Both the position numbers and the translations under genes were made by a program. This document shows, piece by piece, positions 34,108-45,448 of a DNA stretch of 64,000 nt. The stretch lies in assembly GCF_024362695.1 (NCBI RefSeq), contig NC_065422.1, forward strand, positions 7,377,534-7,441,533, given 5' to 3'. Numbering within the stretch: position 1 is the first letter of the stretch; each line of letters opens with the position of its first letter. The notes under the pieces are model-generated. The model did not search any database and had not been told where the DNA came from. It saw only the letters and a list, made by a program, of their open reading frames with translations. This DNA comes from Pectinophora gossypiella. Lineage: Eukaryota; Arthropoda; Insecta; Lepidoptera; Gelechiidae.

Positions 34108-37100
34108 ATGGTTCGCGAAAAGGATGAAGCGAAAGATAATACGAAATTCAAAGAGGGTGTTAATAAAAACGCCAGGTTAGTTGTAAGAAATGTTCCTTTT
34201 AAAGCAACAGAAAGCGATTTAAAAACATATTTTTCACAATATGGGACTGTCGAAGAGATAAAATTGCTGAAGAAACCTGACGGAAGGTTGGTGGGATGTG
34301 GATTTGTTCACTTCACGCATGTACCGATGGCGAACAAGGCTCTAGCAGCTACCAACAAGAAACCATTTTTAGGTAAGTGCATTTTTTTTTGACATGCAAC
34401 AATTTTATCTGCATTGAATGCAATTTGTTGTCCGTCTTCACTAGATTGGTTTCTGATTTTTTTTTTTTTTTTAAATCTAATTTTTGTCGAGGCTTGAGCC
34501 ACTCTTGGTGGTTATGCCAGCCTCATAGTTTAGAGCATTTAATGATGATCAAATCATCAATATACAAAAGAATACCATTACAGCACTACACCATGCTGTT
34601 CAGGGATTGTTATTCCTAAGAGACACAGTACAGTATTTATATACAAGCCTTGCCGCTACGGACACTGGATCTGCCAAGAGGCACACAATCTCTCCTCCAT
34701 GTAGATTTTGGTGGAATAATTTCCTTCTAATCTGTTTGTTCCGGTCACACTCCACCAAGAAATGCATAAGATCCTCGACAGTCCCACAGCGTGTACAATT
34801 GGGCGAGTCCCTCTTCCTCATTAAAAAGTAAAATTTATTAAGTGGCATGTGACCAGAACGAACTCTAAATGCCGAAATTAAAGTGCCCCTCGACAAACCA
34901 GCACCATCAAACCAAGGCTTGATATTTGGCAGGTTTTGTATAGATCTATACCATATGCCTTTGTCTGCCGAGCGCTCTATAAAGTAGTCTTGCCATCTTT
35001 GGTAACAAATAGTTCTGATATCTCGAAACAGTTCAGAGGCGTATGGTTTACATAGCACATCCCGACCACTACAAACTCCATCATTGGCAAGTCGATCTGC
35101 CATTTCATTCTGCCTCTCAACCCTATATGAGATGGTACCCATTGTAATGCAATGGATGAGCCAACTTTCTGGTCGTCATGGACAATCCTAAGGATGTCAT
35201 ATGCTACCTGTGCACCTCGGCAGCCCGAGGCGCACTGAGCAATATGTTGTAGGGCACTTTTGGAGTCAGTCAAAACAACCACTCTTGTTATGGACCTCTC
35301 TTGCGCATAAGCGAGGGCCTCATGGATAGCAACCAATTCAGCTCGCATGATTGAGATGTTACTGCCATTAAGTTTAAGAGAAACTGACATATCCATTTGA
35401 GGATCGTAAAATGCAGCTCCAACTCCCCTACTGCCCTTAGAACCATCTGTATAGAGTTTGTAGTGGTCGTGATATTTAGCACCTAACTCTTGCAAAGTGA
35501 TAGACTTTAATTGCATATTATTGTAGTTGCGTTTGGCTGAAGATAAACCCCGGATTTCTAGGTTTATGCATGATTTTATGTCAATATACGACACCCATAC
35601 ATCCATAAGATACATCTCCAGCCGCTCGCTCTTACACAATTCCTTGTCCTTAAGTTTATCATTAACCTTTATAAGTAAAGGCATATTTTTTTCATTCCAA
35701 TGCCGTCTAACATCTGATAGCTTTTCAACTTGATCAATAATGTTACCATTGGGGTAAGAAGCATTTCTCAACCAATAGCGACATCCAAGCCAAAACCGTC
35801 AGACAAACAGGGGTGGAATAGATAGCTCGCTCTCCATTACATGGATGGGTGTGCTACGGATAAAACTGCCACAAACTCGCAATGCTCTGTTTTGAACTAA
35901 AGTTAGTTTATTCAGATGTGTTTCTGCCGAGTTTCCATACAAAAAGCTTCCATAGTCAAGGCGACTTCTTACCAGTGAAATATACAGTCGACGTAAGTGC
36001 TTGGGATGGACACCCCAACAGCTCCCAGCTAAAACTTTCAGAACATTGAGATGTTTGTAACATTTTTCACAGGTCTCTTTTATGTGAGCGCTCCATCTAA
36101 GCGAGGAATCCAGCCATAGTCCCAAATATTTTACCTTTTCGAGTGCTCTAATCGAAACTAAAAATAAATGGTAAATGGTATAGCATGGAGTAGGAGATAT
36201 TGTCTGCCCCTGGAGATGTATCTTTATGTTTCAAGCTATTTTCTAATTCCGCTAAAGTAATGCTTTTATCCAGAACTGATCCTGATTGATGCGAACTGGA
36301 CAAGGAAGGAATTGGTTCCTCGACGCTATCAGGCGTGAGCGAATATAAAAGTTCTTCTGCCCTTGAGGGGTCGACTACACCATTTCCAGACCCCTGTCCC
36401 TTCATCCACCTCATTTTACGCCACATGTCTGATGAAGATGTTTCGTGGTCAATGCTTGAACAAAATTCTGCCCACCCCTCAAATCGTGCCTTTTTGGTGT
36501 ATGCGTCAGCTTGATCAAGTTTTCTCTTGTATAATATATAATTATTGGGGATGGGATTACGTCGTACTTTAGCTAAAGCGAGGCGCCTCTCAGCTATAAC
36601 TTTTGACAAGTTGCTGTTCCAGTAAGGTTTTGGTCGGAAGTTGGAAGCGGGATCTTCGCTTATTTTGACCCATGGGATAGTGATATTATTATCCTTAGAT
36701 TAAATAAAAAAAAGGTTTTTTTTTAAAAGGCATACATTTTTTTATTCCAGGTCGCCCTTTGCAAGTGGGATGGGCAGTTCCTCAACACAAATACAGTGAG
36801 GGAACTCAAAATGATGGAATTAATGAGAGAAAACGAGTCACCAGCATATCATCGGATGATTCTAAGCCAGTTACAGTTAAAGGTAAGGTGATAAGTTAGT
36901 ACTTAATTATTAAAATATTATATTCAAATAATAACACCATTTTTTTTTTTTGGTTTGGTTTTCCCCGAAGGGTAAGGCAAGGGAACTATGCCCATACAGC
37001 CATGTCTGACGTATTTTTTTTTCTTGATGATTAATGAAATGGTGAAAGGTGATGAATGATGATGATGAAACCTAAGCCCCCACCCTCGGAGTAGACTCCT

Positions 37101-40100
37101 ACTCCGAACCCCAAACGAATTAACTCAAAAGTCCGCATAAACTTTTGAGCTATGAAGCGGCTTCCTAGCACGAAGCGAAAATAGGCAGATACACTTTGTT
37201 TATTGAATACTCCAATGTAATAACACTCGCGAATGTCTTCCGACTAACTTAATGCGATCATTAACCACAAAACACCACTTCGTATTAATTATTTAGATTA
37301 TTCAATGAAGAAAGCAACTGTCCCGTTCCCGTTTCCCGCTAAAAAGCCATAATAACACCAATGGGACATCACCAATGGGATATTGGTGATGTATTTGAAT
37401 TCTAAATTATGGACTATTTGTACAGTATATTATTTAAATCACAACAATACTTTTTAAAAATATCCAATCATTGTAAAATCAAGAAAACATATTTAACCTC
37501 GTAACACCGAAGCATAATTACAATTTCGAAGTAATAAACGACGGTGGTACCTTGAAAAGGACCAAATTTTTGTAGTCGTAAAGGCCGAGCACTTCAAGTA
37601 CAAATTTTAAAGTGTTAGAGTTATCCGATCGGGTTCAAATTAAGTGGAGACCTATGTAAGGATGAATAGATGACATTTTTGAAAAAAATACGTTTTTTTT
37701 AGTTCTTCCAGAAGGACTCCCGGTTTAAGTCACTACTTTTAGTAAAATCTGAAAAATATTATTATTATAAAGGGTTATGTATTTTTTCATTAACATACAT
37801 ACCTATTTGTACATCATAAATATGTGTATATACTTACATATTTAAATATAAAATAAGTAACGAGTTTTAGTTTTTATGATGTAGTTTGTGATTAGTCCCT
37901 CTGGAAGTACATCATCATCATCATCAGCCGTATGACGCCCACTGCTGGGCATAGGCCTCCCCCAAGGATCTCCACGACGATCGGTCCTGCGCTGCCCGCA
38001 TCCAGCGGCTTCCCGCGACCTGCACCAGATCGTCGGTCCACCTTGTAGCGGGCCTACCCACTGAGCGTCGTCCGACACGTGGTCGCCACTCCAGAACCTT
38101 TCCGCCCCATCGGCCATCGGTTCTCCTCGCTATGTGTCCTGCCCACTGCCACTTCAGCTTTGCAATTCTTCGAGCTATGTCGGTGACTTTAGTTCTCCTG
38201 CGGATCTCCTCATTTCTGATTCGATCGAGCAGGGAAATACCGAGCATAGCTCTCTCCATTGCCCGCTGAGCGACACCGAGCCTCCTCACGAGACCCATAG
38301 TAAGCGGCCACGTCTCACTGCCGTAGGTCATCACTGGCAACACGCACTGGTCAAAGACTTTCGTCTTGAGACACTGAGGTATTTTGGACGAGAAGATATT
38401 CCGCAGCCTCCCGAACGCTGCCCATCCGAGTTGGATCCGACGAGAGATCTCTTTCTCGAAGTTGGACTTACCTAACTGGATTATTTGTCCTAGGTAAATG
38501 TACTGGTCTACAACTTCGAGTGTAACGTTCCCAACCTGAACTGGAGTGGGTGCGACATGGTCGTTGGACATAATTTTTGTCTTTGCCATGTTCATGCTAA
38601 GACCCACTCGTTGGGATGCGTTACTGAGATGCTCGAGCATGGTGTTCAGGTCTTCCAGGGTCTCAGCCATTAGGACTATATCATCGGCAAATCGAAGGTG
38701 CGTCAGGTACTCGCCGTTGATGTTGATGCCAAATCCTTTCCAGTCCAGAAGCTTAAAAATATCCTCCAATGCAGCAGTGAACAGTTTCGGAGAGATGACA
38801 TCTCCCTGTCTCACTCCTCGCTGCAGTTCGATCGGATTAGAGCTCTGGTTCTGTACTCGAACTGACATAGTGGCATTTTGGTAGAGGTTCCTTAGCACTT
38901 CGATGTACCTATGGTCCACTTGGCACCTCTGAAGAGACTGCAACACCGCCCAGGTCTCGATCGAATCAAAGGCTTTCTCATAGTCCACAAACGCCAAGCA
39001 AAGTGGCAGATTATACTCTTCGGTCTTCTGTATAACCTGCCGCAGCATATGGATGTGGTCTATGGTGCTAAAGCCTTTTCGGAAACCGGCTTGTTCGGGA
39101 GGCTGGAAGTCGTCAAACCTGCAAGCGAGACGATTCGTAATGACCCTCGAAAACAACTTGTAGACATGGCTCAGAAGCGAGATAGGTCTGTAGTTCTTCA
39201 GTAGGGCTTTATCACCTTTCTTGAAGAACAAGATCACCTCGCCTCCGCTCCATGCCCTCGGCGTTTTGCCCTGAAATATGACGGAATTGAAGAGCCTTTG
39301 GAGGATTTTAAGTATTGGCGTTCCGCCCGCTCTCAGAAGTTCTGCTGTGATTCCGTCATCTCCTGCCGCTTTGTTGTTTTTGAGTTGTTTGAGGGCCATC
39401 CTAATCTCGTACAGGCTGACGACCGGGATATCTTCAGTCGTGATTAGTCCCTCTGGAAGTACATTAGGCTTTTATTATTAGGAAAGAAATTAATTCATGG
39501 TGTCAGTTTAGATCATCATTAGAAGGAAAAAGGAAATAAAATGAAGACGGTAGTTTTTTTTTTCATAATCATAAGATCACGTAAGCAAGTCAGTCTATAT
39601 CGGTATGATTTAATCACATACCTATAACAATTTAAAAAAGTACTTATTTGAAAAATATCCGAACATGACACCTAAAGTCCTTTGCAAAGGACTAAAAAAG
39701 TTTGCTTTCATATTGCTAACGATATCGATACGAAATTGATAAAATAACTATGTCATGTTGTTGATTATTATCTTACCTGCGATTTCTGAAAATAATGTGT
39801 ATGAAAAACTACGAAATTCGATTATTAACTAGATTTTTTTTTACCTCGTCGCCATGTGCGCACCGTCTTTACCAATAAAATGACAAATTACGACAAGTGA
39901 TACATATTTCTTTTTTATTAAAGCCACCTATTCACGAAATTGAATGAACTAGTTCATAGACAAAATACTTTTTTTGTCAATCGGCGCAAAGGTTTGAATT
40001 AAATTGACAGGCAAAGTTTTGGTACTTTTAAAAGTACCTTCGTTGATTATTAGAACAAACTATTTCAAAACCTTCGGCCTTTATGACTACAATTATTTGG

Positions 40101-43100
40101 TCCTTCTCAGAGGACCCCAGGGCTTACGAGGTTAATATCCCGAACACCATAGATGATATAATTAGTAATAATCCTCTTTTTTACAGAAGGAGAAACAGAA
40201 AACTCACATTCAGGAAAAAAAGACAAAAACAAACCAAAAGTGAATCGTAAAGCTCGCTTGATCATCCGAAACATGTCTTTTAAAGCAACAGAAGAAACAT
40301 TGAAAGAGCATTTTCAACCTTATGGTGAAGTATTAGAAGTGAATTTGCTGAAGAAACCTGATGGGAAATTAGTGGGTGGGGCATTTGTACAGTTTAAAAA
40401 TGTTCCTATGGCAAAAAATGCATTGATGAACACAAATATGAAGCCGTTCATAGGTAAGTTTTATGTAAACAAAAAATATGGTAGTTTAGGACTGAACTTT
40501 TGATTTCTTCCTTCACTGTATTCAGGTTGTCATGAACTTCAGCATTTGTTATGAACTAAGGAGTGTTACAAATGGTTCTCAGGATCATCTAAATATATAA
40601 AAGGAGAAACTGACTGACTGACATATCAACGCACAGCCTAAACGTAGGCACTTGAAATTTGGAAGGGATGTAGCTTAGGTACTGTAGAGGTGCACTAAGA
40701 AAGGAATTCTCGGGATTCCCACGGAAACGGGAATTAGCGGGAAAATCCTTTTGTATGAAAAATCTAAACCGCTTAAGTTAGACGCTTGAAATTTGACATG
40801 CAGGTACCTTATAGTTAACTTAAAGCTTAGTTGCAACAGGATATTGCAAAATTCCCAGGGAAACGGGAGTTAGCGGGAAGAAACATTTGTATGAAAAAAT
40901 CTAAACTGCATAACTTAGATGCTTGAAATTTGATATGCACTCCCATACACACAAAGATCTCTCTTTTATAACACGCCACGCGGACGAAGTCGCGGGCAAA
41001 AGCTAGTGTTTTATATTCTCTGTATAATTGAGATGTGTGAGTTGCAGGCACTTCACCATAGTTGAATATTGTACATCCATGAGAAGTTTGTTATAAGTCG
41101 ACAGTTTGCTGTTACGTTTTAAAAGCCAGTGTAGAGATTTAAATCTTATATTCAGGTGTTCTCTTTTTGTTTTAATATGTTGTTTCCAGGTCAATCGTCG
41201 GTTAAGACGGAGTCCTAGTACTAATTTAAAAATTGTAATATTTATACTCCAGGTCGACCAATATCAGTGGATTGGGCCGTGCCTAAAGACAAATACATGC
41301 AGCACACTATAAATCAGCAGCTGGAGTTACAAGAGAACATTAAAAAAGAAGAATCGGACAGTGATGATGATGATGGACCTGCATTTAACACTTCCAATGA
41401 AGAGCTTAAAGCAGAGGTTAAAAGTGAGTGACAACTGCAAAATAATCTAATCATTTAATTTAAAAAAATCTAAAACATCTTATGCCTTTTATTGTGTATA
41501 TTTTTTTAATTATCTTAGCGTAATCAGTCAGTTATATTGCACAATTCGAAATATGGCGTATATAATTGAATGTCTGCCTTACATAATAAAGTATTTTATT
41601 TAATTTTAGTATTATAAGGTTTTTAATTCTTACCTTTTTAACTTGTTTTGTTGAACATAAATTCGAGTGTTTCAGTCTTTTTTTTTTCAAAAAGTATAAT
41701 AAATCTGTACGTAAATATTGCACATATGTTTAAATTGTGAATATAGCATTTGAATGTTGTTTTCAACAACATTGTGTTGTTTACAGGTGAATCAGAAGAC
41801 TCCGACAGCGAAGCGGATGTAAAGTCAGAAAAAGATAGTGATTCGGACAGTGATGACGAAAAAGATTCAGATGATGATGATGACAATGATGATGAAGAAG
41901 ATGAACAGGATGTGGATGAAGAAGAATCAGATAGGCAGAGCGAAACTAGTACCCAGCCTGAGAGGCAGCGGTAAGTTGTCATAGATCAAGTAAGATTGCT
42001 GGACACTTGTATTTTTTTACATGAGTTGTTTTTGTGTAATAAAGAATCATTAGTGCATTTCTTTGACATTAATTTGTATTTTCACAGAATAAAATTAAAC
42101 GACGCCGAGGATGGTTGCACAGTTTTCATAACGAACATACCGTTTATAGTAGACAATGACCAGCTCAAGCTGTTTGCTGAGAAGACCGGACCTGTGAAAT
42201 ATGCTCTAGTCTGTATGGATAAGATGACCGAACATTCAAAAGGATCTGGATTTGTTAAGTTTGTTGTAAGTAAACCAGTGTTTGTGTAACTCAAGAATCC
42301 TATCCTATGATTGGTTGAAATATCAAATAATTTACAGGAGTCGTCAATTTCAACCAATCACAGGACAGGATTTCTATGTTAATATAGTGACATGATTAGG
42401 CCTCTGGTCTTCCTTTGTAAAAAGATTGTAGAATGCTAACACAAACAGCCTATGAGTGTCTCACTGCTGGGCACAGGCCTCCCCTCAACTGGAGAAGATA
42501 TTGGAAGTACTCAACCTTATGCTTTACTTCGGATTGGCGGCGTTTGATCTGGTAGCCAACATCTTAGCGAGTTTTCAAGCCGCATGAAGGCCCAGCTTTG
42601 CTTAGCTGACCCATTGACCCTAACACAGTAATTCTTCTGTTAATAAATAAAATATATTTCACAGAGCAAAGAAGACGCCGATAAGTTTTTGCAATTGCCA
42701 GCTGATCAGCTGAGACTCGAAGGTCAGATTATGCTTGTGAAGCCGGCATTGAAGAGAGAAAATCTCCAGCAAGACAAAAAGAAAGAGGCAAAAGATAATA
42801 GGAACTTGTATCTAGTCAAAGAAGGAGGTATGTTGCTTTTTTTAATTCGACTATCCAGAACTTATCTGGCAAGTAGAAATCCAGTTATCAGACAGTTTAT
42901 CAGCAAGTCTTCATAACTTAAAGACAACATGGCTGAATCAATCGACTCTAGTGGGATAGCAATAACTGCTAAAAGAGGGAATGCGACCACACCAGCGGGG
43001 TCGGCATCGGGATCATGAGTCACAGCAATACCACAAAATAATTTCAAAAGTTTAGGCACCTCAACGTATTTGAGGTTAAAATAGCCACATTGAAAGGATT

Positions 43101-44963
43101 CATCAGAAAGCAATATTGTTATTAAAATTTGATATATGTTGACATTGCACACTTACTTTTATATGCGCAAATGTTTAGATGAATTTTTTCAATGTGGCCT
43201 TTTTAACCCCCCAGAAATGTTTTTGTTTGATTTTATGACCAAAAATGTTAATGCTTAAAAGGATTTACTCTCTGACCATCTTCATCTGCAGCTAATTAAG
43301 AGATTTGTATTCGTAAATTCCAGTAATCGTCGCCGGCACTAAAGCAGCGGTGGGGGTATCCGCATCGGACATGTCCAAACGTCTAGCTCTGGAACGCAGC
43401 AAGACACAAATGCTCAAGAACCTGAACAGATTTGTGTCGAGGTATCGCATAGTGGTGTCCAATTTGCCTGCGCATTACGACGACGCGAAGTTAAGGAAAC
43501 TATGTGTGGATACTGTCGGTCGCAAAGCAGTGATTACCGAAGCGCGGGTCATGAGAGATCTACGGGCTCCCACGGGGAAAGATGGTAGGCATACGTAAGT
43601 ACCTCACGACTTTATACCATAACGAAGACTGAAGATAGTGACAGAAAGTTCGGCGACGGATGTACGATAAGGTGCGAAAGTCCAATAAGTTTCTTGCAAG
43701 TAATAAATTAACTGGTTGCACTTAAGACCTGGGTACATGTCGTTTCTGTAATAGACCAAAAACACCTACAAAAACATAAATTTTATAATTATGACAACTA
43801 ATGTTTCATAATTTCACCACTGTTTACAAATAATTCGCTGGGCTCAGTGACTGCACTTTTGCTCTTTGTTTGTACTCCTGACTACCCCAATCGGGACAGA
43901 ATCGTGTTCGTAAGATAGTGGCCTTGATTCCTGCATACGCCTCCTAATTTTATTTTCAATTATACCTGTCCTTTTCATATCTACCGAAAAGGAAGGGGAT
44001 GGAAGATTGACAGCTGTTAAATTGTATAATGAATGAGTGAATGAATGAATAATCCGATTGACTGAAATAGGCATCTTGGTCCATTTCCGTTTGACGGAAA
44101 TGTATAATGCTGTTTCCTGATCGAAAGTATCTTACTTACCATAGAGCAACACGGGCTTACGGTGGAAACCACAGACAACATGTGTAAACTATTTTGTGAT
44201 GAAATGTCATGTTTTAAGCGTAATATTTTTAAATAATTTTCAGGTCGAAAGGTTACGGCTTTGTAATGTTCATGAGACATGAGGACGCGCTGGCATGTCT
44301 CAGAAAACTGAACAATAATCCGGATATATTTGACAAAAATAATGTAAGTATTCCCTACAGATGTTTGTTTTGTTAAAAAGAAAGCTTACTGCTTTGTGTC
44401 CTGGCCTTTTTGTGTTAACAATTGCAATAAAATCAAGACTACCTGAGACTAACCCTTTCCGTTTATATTTACAGAGGCCTATAGTGTCCTTCTCAATTGA
44501 AGACCGAACAGCACTAAATGCCAGAAAGAAGCGCTTAGAAAAGTCTATAGCAAACAACCCTCTAGCTAATAAGACAGAAAACAGCGAAACAAACAACAAG
44601 AAAAATAGAAAACGGAAAATGAACATGCCTCCAGACGAGAGTTATGTTAAGAAAGGAAGATTTGAAAATAATAAAGCAAACGCTGGGAAATTTGTGAGAC
44701 CAAATGTTGATGAGGAGGCAGGAGAATACACAGGATTGACGGCAAAACAAGGGTCACAGCACAAAATGAGAAGTAACCACAAACTACGAACTCAAGCGGC
44801 TGTCCATAGACAAAACGTTAAGCTAGAGAAAAAGAAGAGTCAGAGAAGTATGAGATTCAAAATGGCCGCTAAAGAAAGGATAAAATTGCCGAAACAAAAG
44901 ATTAATAAAACAAAAACGAAATCAAATAATAAGAGGAGATTTAAGGATAAAAGTGTATTTTAA
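34108..44963 (+). CDS. RBM28: RBM28 (Nop4-type), nucleolar multi-RRM ribosome biogenesis protein
   Basis: Ten exons: 34108-34372, 36751-36882, 40187-40453, 41253-41423, 41787-41970, 42088-42265, 42665-42827, 43324-43594, 44244-44343, 44475-44963. Phases agree throughout, giving 739 aa (family about 750). RRM A begins RLVVRNVPFKATESDLKTYF and RRM B begins RLIIRNMSFKATEETLKEHF; both are split by an intron at the same residue (KPFLG/RPLQ, KPFIG/RPIS). An acidic D/E/S tract (exon 5) precedes a third RRM (CTVFITNIPFIVDNDQLKLF). The fourth (YRIVVSNLPAHYDDAKLRKL) ends SKGYGFVMFMRHEDAL and NNNPDIF, followed by RPIVSFSIEDRTALNARKKR, a family signature. The tail is strongly basic, as in nucleolar proteins. 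The family acts in 60S pre-rRNA processing. It converges on cramped. Confidence 0.95.
34456..36690 (-). mobile_element. Internally deleted I-like LINE remnant in RBM28 intron 1
   Basis: On the minus strand, the pieces of a LINE ORF2 appear in order. First comes the endonuclease-RT linker (36609-36148, ending KHKDTSPGADNISYSMLYHL). Next is the RT thumb region (36125-35799, GLWLDSSLRWSAHIKE, SRLDYGSFLYGN). The RNase H follows (YTDGSKGSRGVGAAFYD, RAELVAIHEAL, LTDSKSALQHI, WVPSHIGLRG), then a frameshift near 35,110, then NEMADRLANDG and the C-terminal CTRCGTVEDLMHFLVEC. It ends in a T run (34,456-34,472) that is the poly-A tail read from the other strand. The RT palm with its catalytic box is missing between the first two pieces. 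It is unlike the intact LINE at 28.2 kb and clearly dead. Confidence 0.85.
36883..37492. other. RBM28 intron 2, left part: unidentified repeat-like DNA
   Basis: No exon. It holds a stretch with TGATGATG-type runs and CCTCGGAGTAGACTCCTACT (around 37,035-37,110) that looks like an old interspersed repeat, but I see no second copy in the window. Confidence 0.35.
37913..39439 (-). mobile_element. 5'-truncated RTE-clade LINE with 25-bp target-site duplication
   Basis: A 1.5-kb minus-strand insertion whose 3' end is a TGA triplet run (ATCATCATC on the plus strand), typical for RTE elements. A 25-bp sequence beginning GTGATTAGTCCCTCTGG is present at 37,888-37,912 and again at 39,440-39,464, directly flanking both ends. 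It interrupts the TTAA element in RBM28 intron 2. Confidence 0.92.
37924..39439 (-). CDS. RTE reverse transcriptase, C-terminal two-thirds, open frame
   Basis: An uninterrupted frame of about 500 codons that enters from the truncated 5' end (in-frame ATG at 39,399). It carries the RT motifs NYRPISLLSHVYKLFSRVI, QAGFRKGFSTIDHIHMLRQ, FVDYEKAFDSIE, QRGVRQGDVISPKLF and the catalytic LRFADDIVLMAE. The C-terminal part typical for insect RTE elements follows (LKWQWAGHIARRTDGRWGGK, GRPATRWTDDL). The stop codon TGA is the first unit of the 3' TGA repeat, so there is practically no 3' UTR. The endonuclease domain is missing by 5' truncation, so the copy cannot be autonomous. The intact frame suggests a young insertion. 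Confidence 0.93.
40588..41006 (+). mobile_element. Non-autonomous Helitron in RBM28 intron 3
   Basis: The element begins TC (TCTAAATATATAAAAGG) and ends CTAG, inserted exactly between A (40,587) and T (41,007), as Helitrons do. Just before the end is the GC-rich hairpin region ACGCGGACGAAGTCGCGGGC, followed by AAAAGCTAG, the terminus common in lepidopteran Helitrons. Inside are three partial tandem units containing GCTTGAAATTTG-like and GGAGTTAGCGGGAA-like blocks. There is no Rep/helicase frame. Confidence 0.8.
42440..42600 (-). mobile_element. LINE 3'-end fragment in an RBM28 intron
   Basis: Plus-strand CTCACTGCTGGGCACAGGCC and CCCCTCAACTGGAG match, with divergence, the 3' coding end seen in the RTE copy and in similar fragments at 11,895-12,090, 23,515-23,580, 47,740-47,800, 52,020-52,115 and 60,885-60,990. 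They are too short and old to classify further. Confidence 0.5.
43917..44105. mobile_element. Partial copy of the GGTGCTAATTCCTG foldback MITE
   Basis: This intron segment of RBM28 carries one terminal arm (ATTCCTGCATACGCCTCCTA, then CTACCGAAAAGGAAGGGGA) of the MITE family found complete at 7,521, 13,585 and 15,795; the rest is deleted or diverged. Confidence 0.6.
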
Positions 44964-45448
44964 ATTGGAATTAAATAATACATAATTATTTTTGGCTTAT
45001 TATTTGAATTTCGTAACCTAAGACCACCTATGACTGTATACTCGTGATAGTTTTGCTAGTGATAAAGAATATATCTATAAATAAATAAAGTCGCTCTTTC
45101 TCGCTCTAGCAAATGACGGTTCTGGGTAACAGAAAAGGATAGAAGCATAGGAAAGTGCGATGAGGTGCTGCCAGGTGTGGTTCAACCCTTACATGGTATG
45201 TTTTGAGTATTAGCTTAGGGTGTGTTCCCACTGAAGAGTGACGTTTGACGCCCATACTATGGTATACTGGAGTGAGACAGAAGGGGGCTCACCCCCTTCC
45301 TCACCTCAGTAAACCTGGCTCAGCCGCTGGAGCGGAGAGTCGCCGTTCCTTATTCTATGCTTTAGCTGATCAAGAGGGTAAACAGATGTCTAGAGAAAGA
45401 AAATCCATAGTAATTGCGATTATAGATTTATTTTCTCTTAGAAATAGC
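44964..45448. other. Convergent spacer between RBM28 and cramped
   Basis: 485 bp. Polyadenylation signals for RBM28 are ATTAAA at 44,970 and overlapping AATAAA at 45,080-45,089. Part of an interspersed repeat (TAAACCTGGCTCAGCCGCTG, then AGTCGCCGTTCCTTATTCTA) lies at about 45,195-45,370. The cramped polyadenylation signal lies at 45,427-45,432. Confidence 0.7.
45427..45432 (-). terminator. cramped polyadenylation signal
   Basis: AATAAA on the minus strand, 17 bases past the cramped stop codon. Confidence 0.65.

Larger units (their letters stand above)
37497..40131. mobile_element. TTAA-flanked (piggyBac-type) non-autonomous element in RBM28 intron 2, carrying a nested RTE
   Basis: The element starts CCTCGTAA after TTAA (37,493-37,496) and ends TTACGAGG before TTAA (40,132-40,135), which is the target duplication of the piggyBac group. 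Beyond the short terminal repeat, a subterminal block (AAGGACCAAAT, TTTGTAGTC, TAAAGGCCGA) around 37,555-37,592 recurs inverted at about 40,078-40,112. No transposase frame was seen. Subtracting the RTE insertion leaves about 1.1 kb. Confidence 0.75.

Noticed and set aside
41638..41982. Serine-rich minus-strand open frame
   Set aside because: It is the antisense of the acidic D/E/S exon of RBM28.
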